A program made the position numbers and the translations under genes. Below the pieces are notes generated by a model. The model was not told where the DNA came from, made no database searches, and worked only from the letters and a program-made list of their open reading frames with translations. A stretch of 64,000 bases of DNA from Pigmentiphaga litoralis. Lineage in GTDB: Bacteria > Pseudomonadota > Gammaproteobacteria > Burkholderiales > Burkholderiaceae_B. The DNA lies in the NCBI RefSeq assembly GCF_013408655.1, contig NZ_JACCBP010000002.1, positions 806,001 through 870,000 of the forward strand, given 5' to 3'. Positions 1 through 7,671 of the stretch are shown piece after piece; position 1 is the first letter of the stretch; each line of letters begins with the position of its first letter.

Positions 1-534
1 GGGCTCGTCCATCAGGTAGACATCGGGCTCGTAAGCCAGCAGCCGCGCCAATGACACCCGCTGGCGCATGCCGCCCGACAGCGCCGCCGGGTAGTGATGG
101 TGAAAGCCCTGCAGGTGCACAAGGTCGATCAGTTCGTCGATGCGGGCGGCGTGTTTTGACGGCGCCAGGCCCGACAGTTCGCAGCCGACTGCAATGTTCT
201 GTCTGACGGTGGCCCAGGGCAACAGCGTGTCGCGCTGGAACATGAAGCCGACTCCCGGGGGCGGGCCGTCCACCACCGCGCCGTTCACGCGGATGTTGCC
301 CGAGTGGGCCGGCGCCAGGCCCGATGCCACACGCAGCAGCGTGGATTTGCCGCAGCCGCTGGGGCCGACGATGGCGACGAATTCGCCCGGCTGGACGGTC
401 AGCGTCATGCGGTCGATGGCAATGACCTGGCCCGCGGCGCCATGGAAGACGACGGACAGGTCATCGACCTGCAGCGTGGGCGCGGCCGCGGGGTGGGTGG
501 CCACGACGCGGTCCAGTGTGGCCTGACCGGTCAT
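1..534 (-). CDS. ABC transporter ATP-binding protein, NitT/TauT type (partial)
   Basis: This is the ATPase of an ABC importer in the nitrate/sulfonate/taurine group. It powers uptake together with the permease and binding protein encoded just upstream. The 178 residues visible contain Walker A (GPSGCGKST), a Q-loop (MFQRD), the signature LSGGMRQR and the Walker B end (LMDEP). The gene then runs off the left edge, so the H-loop and C-terminus are missing. The ATG at 534-532 overlaps the TGA of the permease gene (ATGA), which implies translational coupling. The first ~20 residues are a variable extension before the ABC domain. The substrate cannot be read from the sequence. Confidence 0.93.
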   Translation of the reverse strand, partial: MTGQATLDRVVATHPAAAPTLQVDDLSVVFHGAAGQVIAIDRMTLTVQPGEFVAIVGPSGCGKSTLLRVASGLAPAHSGNIRVNGAVVDGPPPGVGFMFQRDTLLPWATVRQNIAVGCELSGLAPSKHAARIDELIDLVHLQGFHHHYPAALSGGMRQRVSLARLLAYEPDVYLMDEP

Positions 535-1379
535 TGCCGCCACCCCGTCAGTTTGCGGAACACCAGAGTCACCAGCAGATTGGCGACCATCGCAACGATC
601 AGCAGGCTGATGATTCCGGCAAACACCCCCGTGGTGTCGAGCTGGCCCGCCGATTTTTCGATGTACCAGCCCAGGCCGCTGCTCGACCCGATCAGTTCGC
701 CGACCACCGCACCGATCAGGGACAGGCCGACAGCGATCCGGAAAGCGGCCGCGATCCAGGGCAGCACGGCGGGGAGTAGCACGCGCCGCGCGATGTACCA
801 GGGGCTGGCGCGCATGGTGCGAAGCAGGTCGATCGGGTCCCGATCCAGCGACCGGATGCCTTCGAGCACATTCAGCACGAAAACAAACACCACCATCGAA
901 AACGACATCATCACCTTGGCCAGCAGACCGATGCCGAACCACAGCACGAACAGCGGCGCGAGCGCGACGCGGGGCAGGCTGTACAGGCCCATGAACAGGG
1001 GCTCGGCCACCCGCGTGGCGCGGTCGAAGCGCGCCATGAGCAGGCCCAGTGCAATGCCGACGCCGCAGCCCATGGCCAGGCCGATGCCGGCTTCGGAAAT
1101 GGTCGTGCTCAGGTGGATCCAGAGGTCACCCGTGCCGGCCAGTATCCACAGGCGTTCGGCGATCAGGCTGGGGCGGCTGCTCCAGAACGGATCGACCAGC
1201 CAGGCGCCGGCGGCTTCCCAGACGGCAAGAATGACCAGCAGCAGGGCGATCTGCTGCACCAGCAGGCGACGCGCGGCGGTCAGCGCACCGGGCTTGCGCG
1301 CAGCGATCTGTGTCTGCGGGGCCGTATCGGCACGCGCCGTCTGCGCGAGCGGCAGGGCGTCGGCAAGAATGCTTTTCAT
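531..1379 (-). CDS. ABC transporter permease, NitT/TauT type
   Basis: A 282-residue inner-membrane permease of the SsuC/TauC/NrtB (BPD_transp_1) type. After a ~40-residue cytoplasmic N-terminus come about six hydrophobic segments. The EAA-type loop that contacts the ATPase is visible as the region around LRTMRASPWYIARRV. The start at 1379 (MKSILADAL) was chosen over longer readings because upstream in-frame sequence lies inside the binding-protein gene. It is separated from that gene by 14 bp and overlaps the ATPase start by 4 bp. Length and topology are normal for the family. Confidence 0.93.
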   Translation of the reverse strand: MKSILADALPLAQTARADTAPQTQIAARKPGALTAARRLLVQQIALLLVILAVWEAAGAWLVDPFWSSRPSLIAERLWILAGTGDLWIHLSTTISEAGIGLAMGCGVGIALGLLMARFDRATRVAEPLFMGLYSLPRVALAPLFVLWFGIGLLAKVMMSFSMVVFVFVLNVLEGIRSLDRDPIDLLRTMRASPWYIARRVLLPAVLPWIAAAFRIAVGLSLIGAVVGELIGSSSGLGWYIEKSAGQLDTTGVFAGIISLLIVAMVANLLVTLVFRKLTGWRQ

Positions 1380-1393
1380 GGGCGTCGATCCGT

Positions 1394-2362
1394 TCAGTCT
1401 TTCGGCAGGAAGTCGCCCGCGGTCACCGACTCGTAGGTCGGCGCCTTCAGGGTGAGGTCGCCCGTCTTCATCATCTTGACCATCAGGTCGTAGCCGCCGC
1501 GCGCCATCTTGCCGTCGGGCGACGCCAGCTTGGGCGCTTCTTCGGCCAGCACCTTGCGCAGTTCGGGCTTGAGTGCCGGGAACATCTGGTTGACGCCCGC
1601 AACGACCGCGGCGGGGTCGGTCTGCACCAGGCGTTCGGCGCGGACCACGGCGCGCACCAGCTTGCGTGCCGTCTCGGGGTTGGCCTTGGTCCATTTTTCG
1701 ACCGCGACCAGATCAAGCGCCGGGTACTGCAGGCGGCGATAGTCCTGCACCAGCCGGAACTTGCCGTCGGACGCCAGGGCGGCCTGCACGTCGGGTGTCG
1801 TCAGCATGCCGGCGGCCACTGATCCGCTTTCGATCGCGGCGCGCATCGGACCGCCCGTGCCCACCCCGATCAGCTGAAAGTCGCGATCGGGATGGAAGCC
1901 CGCCTCGTTGATGAAGTAGCGGATCGTGTTGTCGGTCAGGCTGCCCGCCGACGTGATGCCCACCGGCTTGCTGCGCAGGTCGGCCAGGGTCTTGGCGGGT
2001 GACGACGCCAGCGTGACCAGACCGTAGCCGTGGTATTCGGTCAAGGCGACCAGCACCAGGCCGCCCTGACCACGGCTGCGCAAACGCACGGCGTGGTCGG
2101 CAGCGCAGATGCAGGCGTCGACACTGCCCGCGGCCAAGGCCTGGACGGCAGGTGCGCCACCCTTGAAGTCGATGGTTTCGACTTTGAGGCCTTCTTCGGC
2201 AAAAAAGCCTTTCTGTTCGGCGATCACCAGGGGCAGGGATCCCAGCGAGTTCTGTGCGGCCGCCAGTTTGACCGTGATTGTCTGGCCCTGGGTCAGCGTG
2301 GGAACCAGCGAAAGGAATGAACTGGTTATTAATATATGCAGAAACTGTTTCGGTAAAGTCAT
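1394..2362 (-). CDS. ABC transporter substrate-binding protein (NMT1/SsuA-like)
   Basis: A 322-residue periplasmic binding protein. A hydrophobic signal peptide ends near the TQGQT region, and the mature part starts with TITVKLAAAQ. The segment LVIAEQKGFFAEEGLKVE is the usual opening of the NMT1/SsuA/TauA fold, and a GVGTGGPMRAAIESG region contributes to the ligand cleft. It is the first gene of the three-gene importer operon and is divergent from an amidase gene. That arrangement suggests the transported compound may be an amide or a product of the amidase, but this is inference only. Confidence 0.92.
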   Translation of the reverse strand: MTLPKQFLHILITSSFLSLVPTLTQGQTITVKLAAAQNSLGSLPLVIAEQKGFFAEEGLKVETIDFKGGAPAVQALAAGSVDACICAADHAVRLRSRGQGGLVLVALTEYHGYGLVTLASSPAKTLADLRSKPVGITSAGSLTDNTIRYFINEAGFHPDRDFQLIGVGTGGPMRAAIESGSVAAGMLTTPDVQAALASDGKFRLVQDYRRLQYPALDLVAVEKWTKANPETARKLVRAVVRAERLVQTDPAAVVAGVNQMFPALKPELRKVLAEEAPKLASPDGKMARGGYDLMVKMMKTGDLTLKAPTYESVTAGDFLPKD

Positions 2363-2410
2363 TTTGACGGCTTTATACTGATTTTGATATTTGGACTATA
2401 TCACCGGCAG

Positions 2411-2490
2411 TTTTGCATAATCGTTCAATCGTTATGCAGATTTCGAGTTTGCATATTCACATAACCATATCTGTTTTTCGAGTTTGCATA
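2411..2490. promoter_or_regulatory. Three phased TTTGCATA motifs in a divergent promoter
   Basis: The region between the binding-protein gene and the amidase is AT-rich compared with its surroundings. It holds TTTTGCATAA at 2411-2420 and two copies of the 15-mer TTTCGAGTTTGCATA at 2441-2455 and 2476-2490. The TGCATA cores begin at 2414, 2450 and 2485, so they are spaced 36 and 35 bp. Regular spacing in a divergent promoter suggests a repeated protein-binding site controlling both directions. No matching regulator gene lies next to it. Confidence 0.45.
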
Positions 2491-3960
2491 ATGTCGAATG
2501 AAATCGTTTATGCGTCGGCGGTTGGGCTGGCCAGGAAGATCCACGACCGCGAAACGTCATCGCGGGCGGTCGTGGACGTCTTTCTGGCGCGGATCGCGCA
2601 GCACAACCCGGCCATCAATGCGGTGGTGGTGCTGCAGGCCGACATCGCCCGGCGGCGCGCCGAAGCGGCGGACGCGGCCAGGGCAAACGGGGTGTCATGG
2701 GGGCCGCTGCATGGCGTGCCGATCACGGTGAAGGATTCGTTCGATGTGCAGGGGCTGCCGTCGACCTTCGGGCTGGCGGCCTTGGGCGGCAACATCGCGG
2801 CGCGGGACGCCCTGACGGTCGAGCGCCTGCAGGCCGCCGGCGCGATCGTGCTGGGCAAGACCAACGTGCCGCCCAACCTGGCGGATTGGCAGACGATTCA
2901 CCCTGTCTACGGGACGACGCGCAACCCCTGGGACGTCACACGCACGCCCGGGGGATCGTCAGGCGGATCGGCGGCTGCGCTCGCGTCGGGCTTCAGTGCG
3001 CTGGAGATCGGCAGCGATATCGGCGGATCGATCCGCATGCCTGCGCATTATTGCGGCGTCTGGGGGCACAAGCCGTCATTTGGCCTGGTGCCCGGCCGCG
3101 GCCACGCCAAGCCCGGCAGCGTGGCGCCGTCCGACATCACGGTCTATGGACCGCTGGCCCGCAGTGCGGGAGATCTGGCCTTGGCGCTGGACGTCATGGC
3201 CGGACCCGACCCCGAAGCAGGTGCCGGGTGGCGTCTGGATCTGGACCCGCCCGGCCCGCGCCTGGCCGATCGTTATCGAGTCGCCCTATGGGCGGACGAC
3301 CCGGCCTTTCCGGTGGATGCGTCCGTCAGCGACGCCTTGCACGCCGCCGCCGACAGCCTGCGGCGATCCGGCGTGGACGTGGACGAAACGGCCCGGCCGG
3401 CGTTCGACAGCCGGGATGCCTACGAGATCTATGTGCACCTGCTCAGGGCGGCGACCAGTGGCCGCCAGAGCGATGCCGATTGGGACGCCAACATCGCGGC
3501 CGCTTCCGGCCTGGACCCGGCTGACCGCAGCTACCGCGCGCTGTTCTTGCGCGGCAATGTGCTGACGCACCGAGACTGGGTCGGATTCGAGCAGCGCCGG
3601 CATGGGCTTATCCAGGCGTGGCGGGACTTTTTCAGCCGGTACGACGCGGTCCTGTGTCCGGTCGCTTCGACCCCGGCGTTCACCCTGGTGGGGGACACGC
3701 CCAAGCATGCGCGGCAGGTGACGGTGAATGGCAAGGACGAACCTTCTGCCAATGATTATTTCTGGCTGGGGCTGGCGTCAGCGTCGTACCTGCCCAGCAC
3801 GACGGCGCCGATTGGCGTGTCGGGGGCCGGACTGCCCGTGGGCGCGCAACTCATCGGGCGGTTCGGGTCGGACCGCACGTGCATGGCATTGGCGCAGCAC
3901 CTGGAACGGCATCATTATGGATTTGCCATTCCGCCTTTATTTCGCAAGGCCATTTTGTGA
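2491..3960 (+). CDS. Amidase (amidase signature family)
   Basis: A 489-residue enzyme that hydrolyses a carboxamide to acid and ammonia using the Ser-cisSer-Lys triad of the amidase signature family. From the chosen start the triad falls at Lys81 (PITVKDSF), Ser157 in GGSSGGS, and Ser180 in [12 protein letters not shown]. Length is typical. There is no signal peptide, so it is probably cytoplasmic. The ATG at 2491 (MSNEIVYA) was preferred to an in-frame ATG at 2413, because the extra 26 residues would be encoded by the repeated TTTGCATA promoter elements and look unlike the family. It is transcribed away from the ABC importer. The substrate is unknown. Confidence 0.93.
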   Translation: MSNEIVYASAVGLARKIHDRETSSRAVVDVFLARIAQHNPAINAVVVLQADIARRRAEAADAARANGVSWGPLHGVPITVKDSFDVQGLPSTFGLAALGGNIAARDALTVERLQAAGAIVLGKTNVPPNLADWQTIHPVYGTTRNPWDVTRTPGGSSGGSAAALASGFSALEIGSDIGGSIRMPAHYCGVWGHKPSFGLVPGRGHAKPGSVAPSDITVYGPLARSAGDLALALDVMAGPDPEAGAGWRLDLDPPGPRLADRYRVALWADDPAFPVDASVSDALHAAADSLRRSGVDVDETARPAFDSRDAYEIYVHLLRAATSGRQSDADWDANIAAASGLDPADRSYRALFLRGNVLTHRDWVGFEQRRHGLIQAWRDFFSRYDAVLCPVASTPAFTLVGDTPKHARQVTVNGKDEPSANDYFWLGLASASYLPSTTAPIGVSGAGLPVGAQLIGRFGSDRTCMALAQHLERHHYGFAIPPLFRKAIL

Positions 3961-4076
3961 CGGGGTGTTTGAGTATCGGTGTGGGATTATTAATCCGCAC
4001 AGTTCGAATTGCAGAGACCGAAATGCGTGAAAGTAAATTTCGATAGTGCAAGAACAAAAAACATTTATGGTCATTC

Positions 4077-4099
4077 GATAATCGTATAAGCCGATTATC
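4077..4099. promoter_or_regulatory. Inverted repeat upstream of the nitroreductase gene
   Basis: GATAATCG at 4077-4084 and CGATTATC at 4092-4099 form perfect 8-bp arms around a 7-bp spacer. The site lies 35 bp before the nitroreductase start, in the AT-rich 174-bp gap after the amidase gene. Position and symmetry suit a dimeric regulator's operator. A cognate regulator is not apparent. Confidence 0.35.
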
Positions 4100-4134
4100 A
4101 TTAACTGATTGGCTCAACGAACAGGAGCGCGCTT

Positions 4135-4731
4135 ATGTCCATTCCCAATTCCCGCCAGGCCGATTTTCCAGTCGATCCGCAATTCGTCGCCCGTTGGTCG
4201 CCGCGCGCCTTTTCCGGTGAGCCGATTGCCGAAGGGACGCTGCTGACCTTCCTGGAGGCGGCTCGGTGGGCACCGTCCGCGTTCAACTCGCAACCCTGGC
4301 GCTTCCTGTACGCGCGCCGCGGGACGTCCGACTGGGATCTGTACCTGGGTCTGGTCAACGACTTCAATCGCGCGTGGGCGCAAAGCGCCTCGGCCATCGT
4401 GTTCATCCTGTCGCAGACGCGCTTCACGCCACCCGGCAAGACCGAAGACCAGGACCTGGCCACGCACGCGTTCGATGCAGGCGCGGCCTGGGCCCATCTG
4501 GCCTTGCAGGCCAGCCTGTCGGGCTGGTCCACCCATGGCATTGCGGGGATCGAACGCGACAAGATCCGCGCCACACTGGACGTGCCGCCCGCCTATGCCA
4601 TCCAGGCAGGTGTCGTGATCGGCAAGCCGGGCGATATCGCCCAGTTGTCCGAATCGCTGCGACAACGCGAAACGCCCAGCCCACGCCAGCCGCTGTCGGC
4701 GTTGGCGTTTGCCGGGAAGTTTCGGGGTTAG
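4135..4731 (+). CDS. Nitroreductase family protein
   Basis: A 198-residue FMN-dependent oxidoreductase of the nitroreductase fold, probably reducing nitro compounds or quinones with NAD(P)H. Family marks are the FMN-phosphate contact region ARWSPRAFSGEPI near residues 18-30, the segment AARWAPSAFNSQPWRF near residues 44-59, and the late HGIAGIERDKI region. An AGGAG ribosome binding site stands before the ATG. It is convergent with the next Bug gene and only 19 bp from its end. No partner gene reveals its physiological substrate. Confidence 0.9.
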   Translation: MSIPNSRQADFPVDPQFVARWSPRAFSGEPIAEGTLLTFLEAARWAPSAFNSQPWRFLYARRGTSDWDLYLGLVNDFNRAWAQSASAIVFILSQTRFTPPGKTEDQDLATHAFDAGAAWAHLALQASLSGWSTHGIAGIERDKIRATLDVPPAYAIQAGVVIGKPGDIAQLSESLRQRETPSPRQPLSALAFAGKFRG

Positions 4732-4750
4732 GGGAATCGACAGCCCAGGC

Positions 4751-5758
4751 TTACTCGGAAGGCTTGATCTGATTGGCGTCGATCACCTTTTTCCACTTCG
4801 CCCGCTCGCTGGCGGAAAAGTCGGTAAAGGTCTCGGTCGACATCGGCATCGTGCTGCCGCCCAACGTCGCAATCCGGTCCGCCACGTCCGGGTCGACCAG
4901 AGCCTGCCTGACCGCGTCCGACAGCTTGGTCACCACGTCCCTGGGCGTGTATTTTGGCGCAAACAGGCCGAACCACCCGTTGGCCTCGAATCCTGGAACG
5001 CCACTTTCGGCCACGGTCGGCACCGATGCCAGCAACGGGCTGCGCGCTGCCCCCGTGACTGCCAGGGCTTTCAAGCGCCCGCCCTGGATCATCGGAAGCA
5101 AGGTGCTGATATCGCCCGACATGAACTGCACGGTGCCGCCGGCCACGTCGTTCATGGCGGGCGCCGCGCCCTTATACGGAATGTGGACCATATTGACCTT
5201 GGCCAGGGTATTGAGCAGTTCGCCCACTAGGTGGTTGGTCGTGCCGGTGCCAGGCGACGCGAAGTTGATCGTGCCAGGCTTGTTACGCGCCAAGGTCAGC
5301 AATTCGCTGACCGAGTTGGCGGGCAGGTCTTTGTTGGCCGCGAGCAAAAAGGGGACTGCGGCAATCCCTGCCACGGCGACCAGGTCTCGCGCGGGGTCGT
5401 ATTGCAGCTTGGGGTCGAGCCCCGGGCTGACAGCGATCGGGCCGTTGCTCCCGAGCAGCAGGGTGTAGCCGTCGGGCTTGGCGCGTACCACGTTCATGGT
5501 GCCCAGGGCGCCCGCCGCGCCAGGCCGGTTTTCTACCACGACGGTCTGGCCCAGTTGCCGGGACAGCGATTGTGCGACGGCACGGGCCACGGCGTCGGTG
5601 CCGCCAGCCGGCGCAAACGGCACGACCAGCTTGATGGCGGAAGAAGGATAGGGCTGGGCAACGGCGGCGGTGGGCAGCACGGCTGCCCACACCATCGCGG
5701 CCAGCGAGGGCAGGGCGCCGTGAGCAAGCGCGCCCAGCATAGGTGTCGCTGAGATCAT
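4751..5758 (-). CDS. Bug/TctC-family tripartite tricarboxylate receptor
   Basis: A 335-residue periplasmic binding protein of the Bug family, a group greatly expanded in Alcaligenaceae. A signal peptide is followed by the typical mature start YPSSAIKLVVPFAPAGGTD. The VVVENRPGAAG motif and the MVHIPYKGAAPAM loop of the ligand site are both present. The ATG at 5758 has an AGGAGA site 5 bp upstream. It lies downstream of, and is probably co-transcribed with, the RraA-like gene. No TctA/TctB membrane genes are adjacent, so it must use a transporter encoded elsewhere or act as a sensor. The ligand is unknown. Confidence 0.93.
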   Translation of the reverse strand: MISATPMLGALAHGALPSLAAMVWAAVLPTAAVAQPYPSSAIKLVVPFAPAGGTDAVARAVAQSLSRQLGQTVVVENRPGAAGALGTMNVVRAKPDGYTLLLGSNGPIAVSPGLDPKLQYDPARDLVAVAGIAAVPFLLAANKDLPANSVSELLTLARNKPGTINFASPGTGTTNHLVGELLNTLAKVNMVHIPYKGAAPAMNDVAGGTVQFMSGDISTLLPMIQGGRLKALAVTGAARSPLLASVPTVAESGVPGFEANGWFGLFAPKYTPRDVVTKLSDAVRQALVDPDVADRIATLGGSTMPMSTETFTDFSASERAKWKKVIDANQIKPSE

Positions 5759-5816
5759 GCGTGTCTCCTGAAGGGTGAAGCAGGGCGCGTACGCCCTCTT
5801 GCCTGCTAGAGCAGGT

Positions 5817-6611
5817 CTAGTCGTACCGCTTGCGGAAAAACGGGCGCAATTCGGAGATCGGTGCCTTGGATTCGATCAGGGCGCGCATGTGATCCTCCGC
5901 GCCGCCGACACGTTCCGCTTCGTCGATCAGCGGTTCCACCAATTCGGCGGGCACGACACAAATGCCGGAGTCGTCTGCCACGATCAGGTCGCCGGGATAC
6001 ACGACCACGTCATGCACCCGTACCGGTCCATTGATCTCCATCGCTTCCATGCGGAATTTGCCAGTGATCGGCGTGACGCCCGCGGCCCAGACCGGATAGT
6101 CGATCTCGCGGATCGCGGGCAGGTCGCGCACGGCGCCGTTCACGATCGCACCGACAAACCCGTGGGTCTTGGCGACCAGGGCCGACTGGCCGCCCATGTT
6201 CGAGATGTCCAGATTGCCGGCAAAGTCCGCGACCAGCACATCGCCCGGTTCCGACAGATAGTAGATCTCGCGCGTCGACATCTTGATCGGCTCTTTGTCG
6301 ATGTAGCCCTGGGTGGGAGTCTTGCGTTCCGGAATCGAACGCAGCGTGACGGCATTGCCGACGATCTTTTTTCCGTCGATCAGCGGTTTGATATAGGACG
6401 CTGCAATGACGCTTTGCACGCCGAATCCGTCCAGCAGATCGGACACGGTCGTGGTCAGGTCCGGCAGGGCCAGGTAGCGGTCGATGACAGCTTTTGGCGT
6501 GCGCGGGAATTTGATCTTCGTGATGCGTTCGACCGGCACTTGTCCCCAGATGCGGCCTTGCGCCTTGTATTCCTCGTAGTCGTTCAGGACTTCCTGTCTG
6601 CTTTGGGTCAT
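5817..6611 (-). CDS. RraA-like protein (HMG/CHA aldolase family)
   Basis: A 264-residue RraA-fold protein. Relatives include 4-hydroxy-4-methyl-2-oxoglutarate aldolase, which splits C4 keto acids in the last step of some aromatic pathways, and the RNase E regulator RraA. The fold is marked by the segment with GDVLVADFAGN, the GAIVNGAVRD motif whose arginine and aspartate serve substrate and metal binding in the aldolases, and DLIVADDSGICVVP near the end. An N-terminal extension of ~45 residues is longer than in classical RraA. A GGAGG site precedes the ATG. The adjacent Bug protein and divergent IclR regulator favour a catabolic aldolase role over RNA-turnover control. Confidence 0.85.
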   Translation of the reverse strand: MTQSRQEVLNDYEEYKAQGRIWGQVPVERITKIKFPRTPKAVIDRYLALPDLTTTVSDLLDGFGVQSVIAASYIKPLIDGKKIVGNAVTLRSIPERKTPTQGYIDKEPIKMSTREIYYLSEPGDVLVADFAGNLDISNMGGQSALVAKTHGFVGAIVNGAVRDLPAIREIDYPVWAAGVTPITGKFRMEAMEINGPVRVHDVVVYPGDLIVADDSGICVVPAELVEPLIDEAERVGGAEDHMRALIESKAPISELRPFFRKRYD

Positions 6612-6641
6612 GTCGCCTCCATTAGGTTTTCCAACAATATC

Positions 6642-6657
6642 GGAATAAATTAATTCC
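6642..6657. promoter_or_regulatory. Candidate IclR operator
   Basis: GGAAT and ATTCC arms enclose AAATTA, giving a 16-bp near-palindrome in the 140-bp AT-rich gap between the RraA-like gene and the divergent IclR gene. IclR-family regulators often bind GGAA/TTCC-type palindromes in their own divergent promoters. The assignment is inferred from position and symmetry. Confidence 0.4.
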
Positions 6658-6751
6658 TACAAGGAAAGAAAAATTATTTTTCGCATGAGAAGGTGGTTTT
6701 CGGACGAACCCTTGTGCGATCATTGCGCCTTCGTCCTCACAGCGGCTTACG

Positions 6752-7612
6752 ATGTCCCCACGCAATGCCACGACTTCAGACACACCGGACCCGGTGGACG
6801 CACTGTCCGGCCCGGCCGACTCGAGCGGCGGTGGCAGCGCGCTATCCCGGATGCTCGACATCTTTGATCTGTTCTCGCCCGACGCCACTGTTATTCAGAT
6901 CGACGGCGTTGCCGAGCACCTGGGCGTGGGCCGGTCGACGGCCTATCGCTATCTGCAGGAATTGGGTGAGCGCGGCTTTCTGGTGCAGCGGGGCAAGGGG
7001 CGCTATGCCCTGGGCCCACGCGTCATCGAGCTCGAACGCCTGCTGCAGAACTCCGACCCCTTGCTGAACGCAGGCAAGGTCGTCATGGCGGACTTGGCGG
7101 ATCTGTGCCAGAACCGCACGCTGCTGTTGTGCACGCTGTTCAAAGACCGCGTGCTGTGCACGCATCAGGTCGGCGCGGACGAGATTGTCTACAACAAGGA
7201 AAAGATGCCGATCTACCGGGGGCGGGGATCAGTGCTGCCGCTGTTTCAGGGCGCGGGGTCGCAGGCCATCCTGGCGTACCTGGCGCCGCATCAGATTCGC
7301 GCGCTCTATCTGGCCAAGGCGGCCGAGATCCGAGAGGCGGGGCTGGGAGAGGACTGGAAAAGTTTTCGGGGCGCACTGGCCGCGATCCGCAAGCAGGGTT
7401 ATGCCGCCACCGTCGGCCGGCGCAACGCCAAGGTGCTTGCGCTGGCGGTGCCGGTGTTGACCGTGGCCGGCCAGGTCGTAGGGAGTCTGTTGCTGCTGTC
7501 GCCAAGCACCGAAAAGGAAAGGGAAACGGTGCTCGGGGTCGTGCCGCGCTTGCAGGACGCGTCCCGGCGCATCGGCGAACTGGAAGACAAGCCGGTCGGG
7601 TTGCGCGCGTAG
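6752..7612 (+). CDS. IclR-family transcriptional regulator
   Basis: A 286-residue regulator. An N-terminal ~30-residue flexible, Ser/Pro-rich stretch precedes a winged helix-turn-helix (about residues 30-90; recognition segment LGVGRSTAYRYLQELGERG). The IclR effector-binding domain follows to about residue 270. It is divergent from the RraA/Bug pair and probably controls it in response to a pathway acid. The start is uncertain: there is no good ribosome binding site before the ATG at 6752, and a shorter protein starting nearer the helix-turn-helix is possible. Confidence 0.9.
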   Translation: MSPRNATTSDTPDPVDALSGPADSSGGGSALSRMLDIFDLFSPDATVIQIDGVAEHLGVGRSTAYRYLQELGERGFLVQRGKGRYALGPRVIELERLLQNSDPLLNAGKVVMADLADLCQNRTLLLCTLFKDRVLCTHQVGADEIVYNKEKMPIYRGRGSVLPLFQGAGSQAILAYLAPHQIRALYLAKAAEIREAGLGEDWKSFRGALAAIRKQGYAATVGRRNAKVLALAVPVLTVAGQVVGSLLLLSPSTEKERETVLGVVPRLQDASRRIGELEDKPVGLRA

Positions 7613-7671
7613 ATCACGAGGCCCGGTCACGGCATGCAAGGTCGTAAATGTCCCGGCGCCAGTTCACGCGC

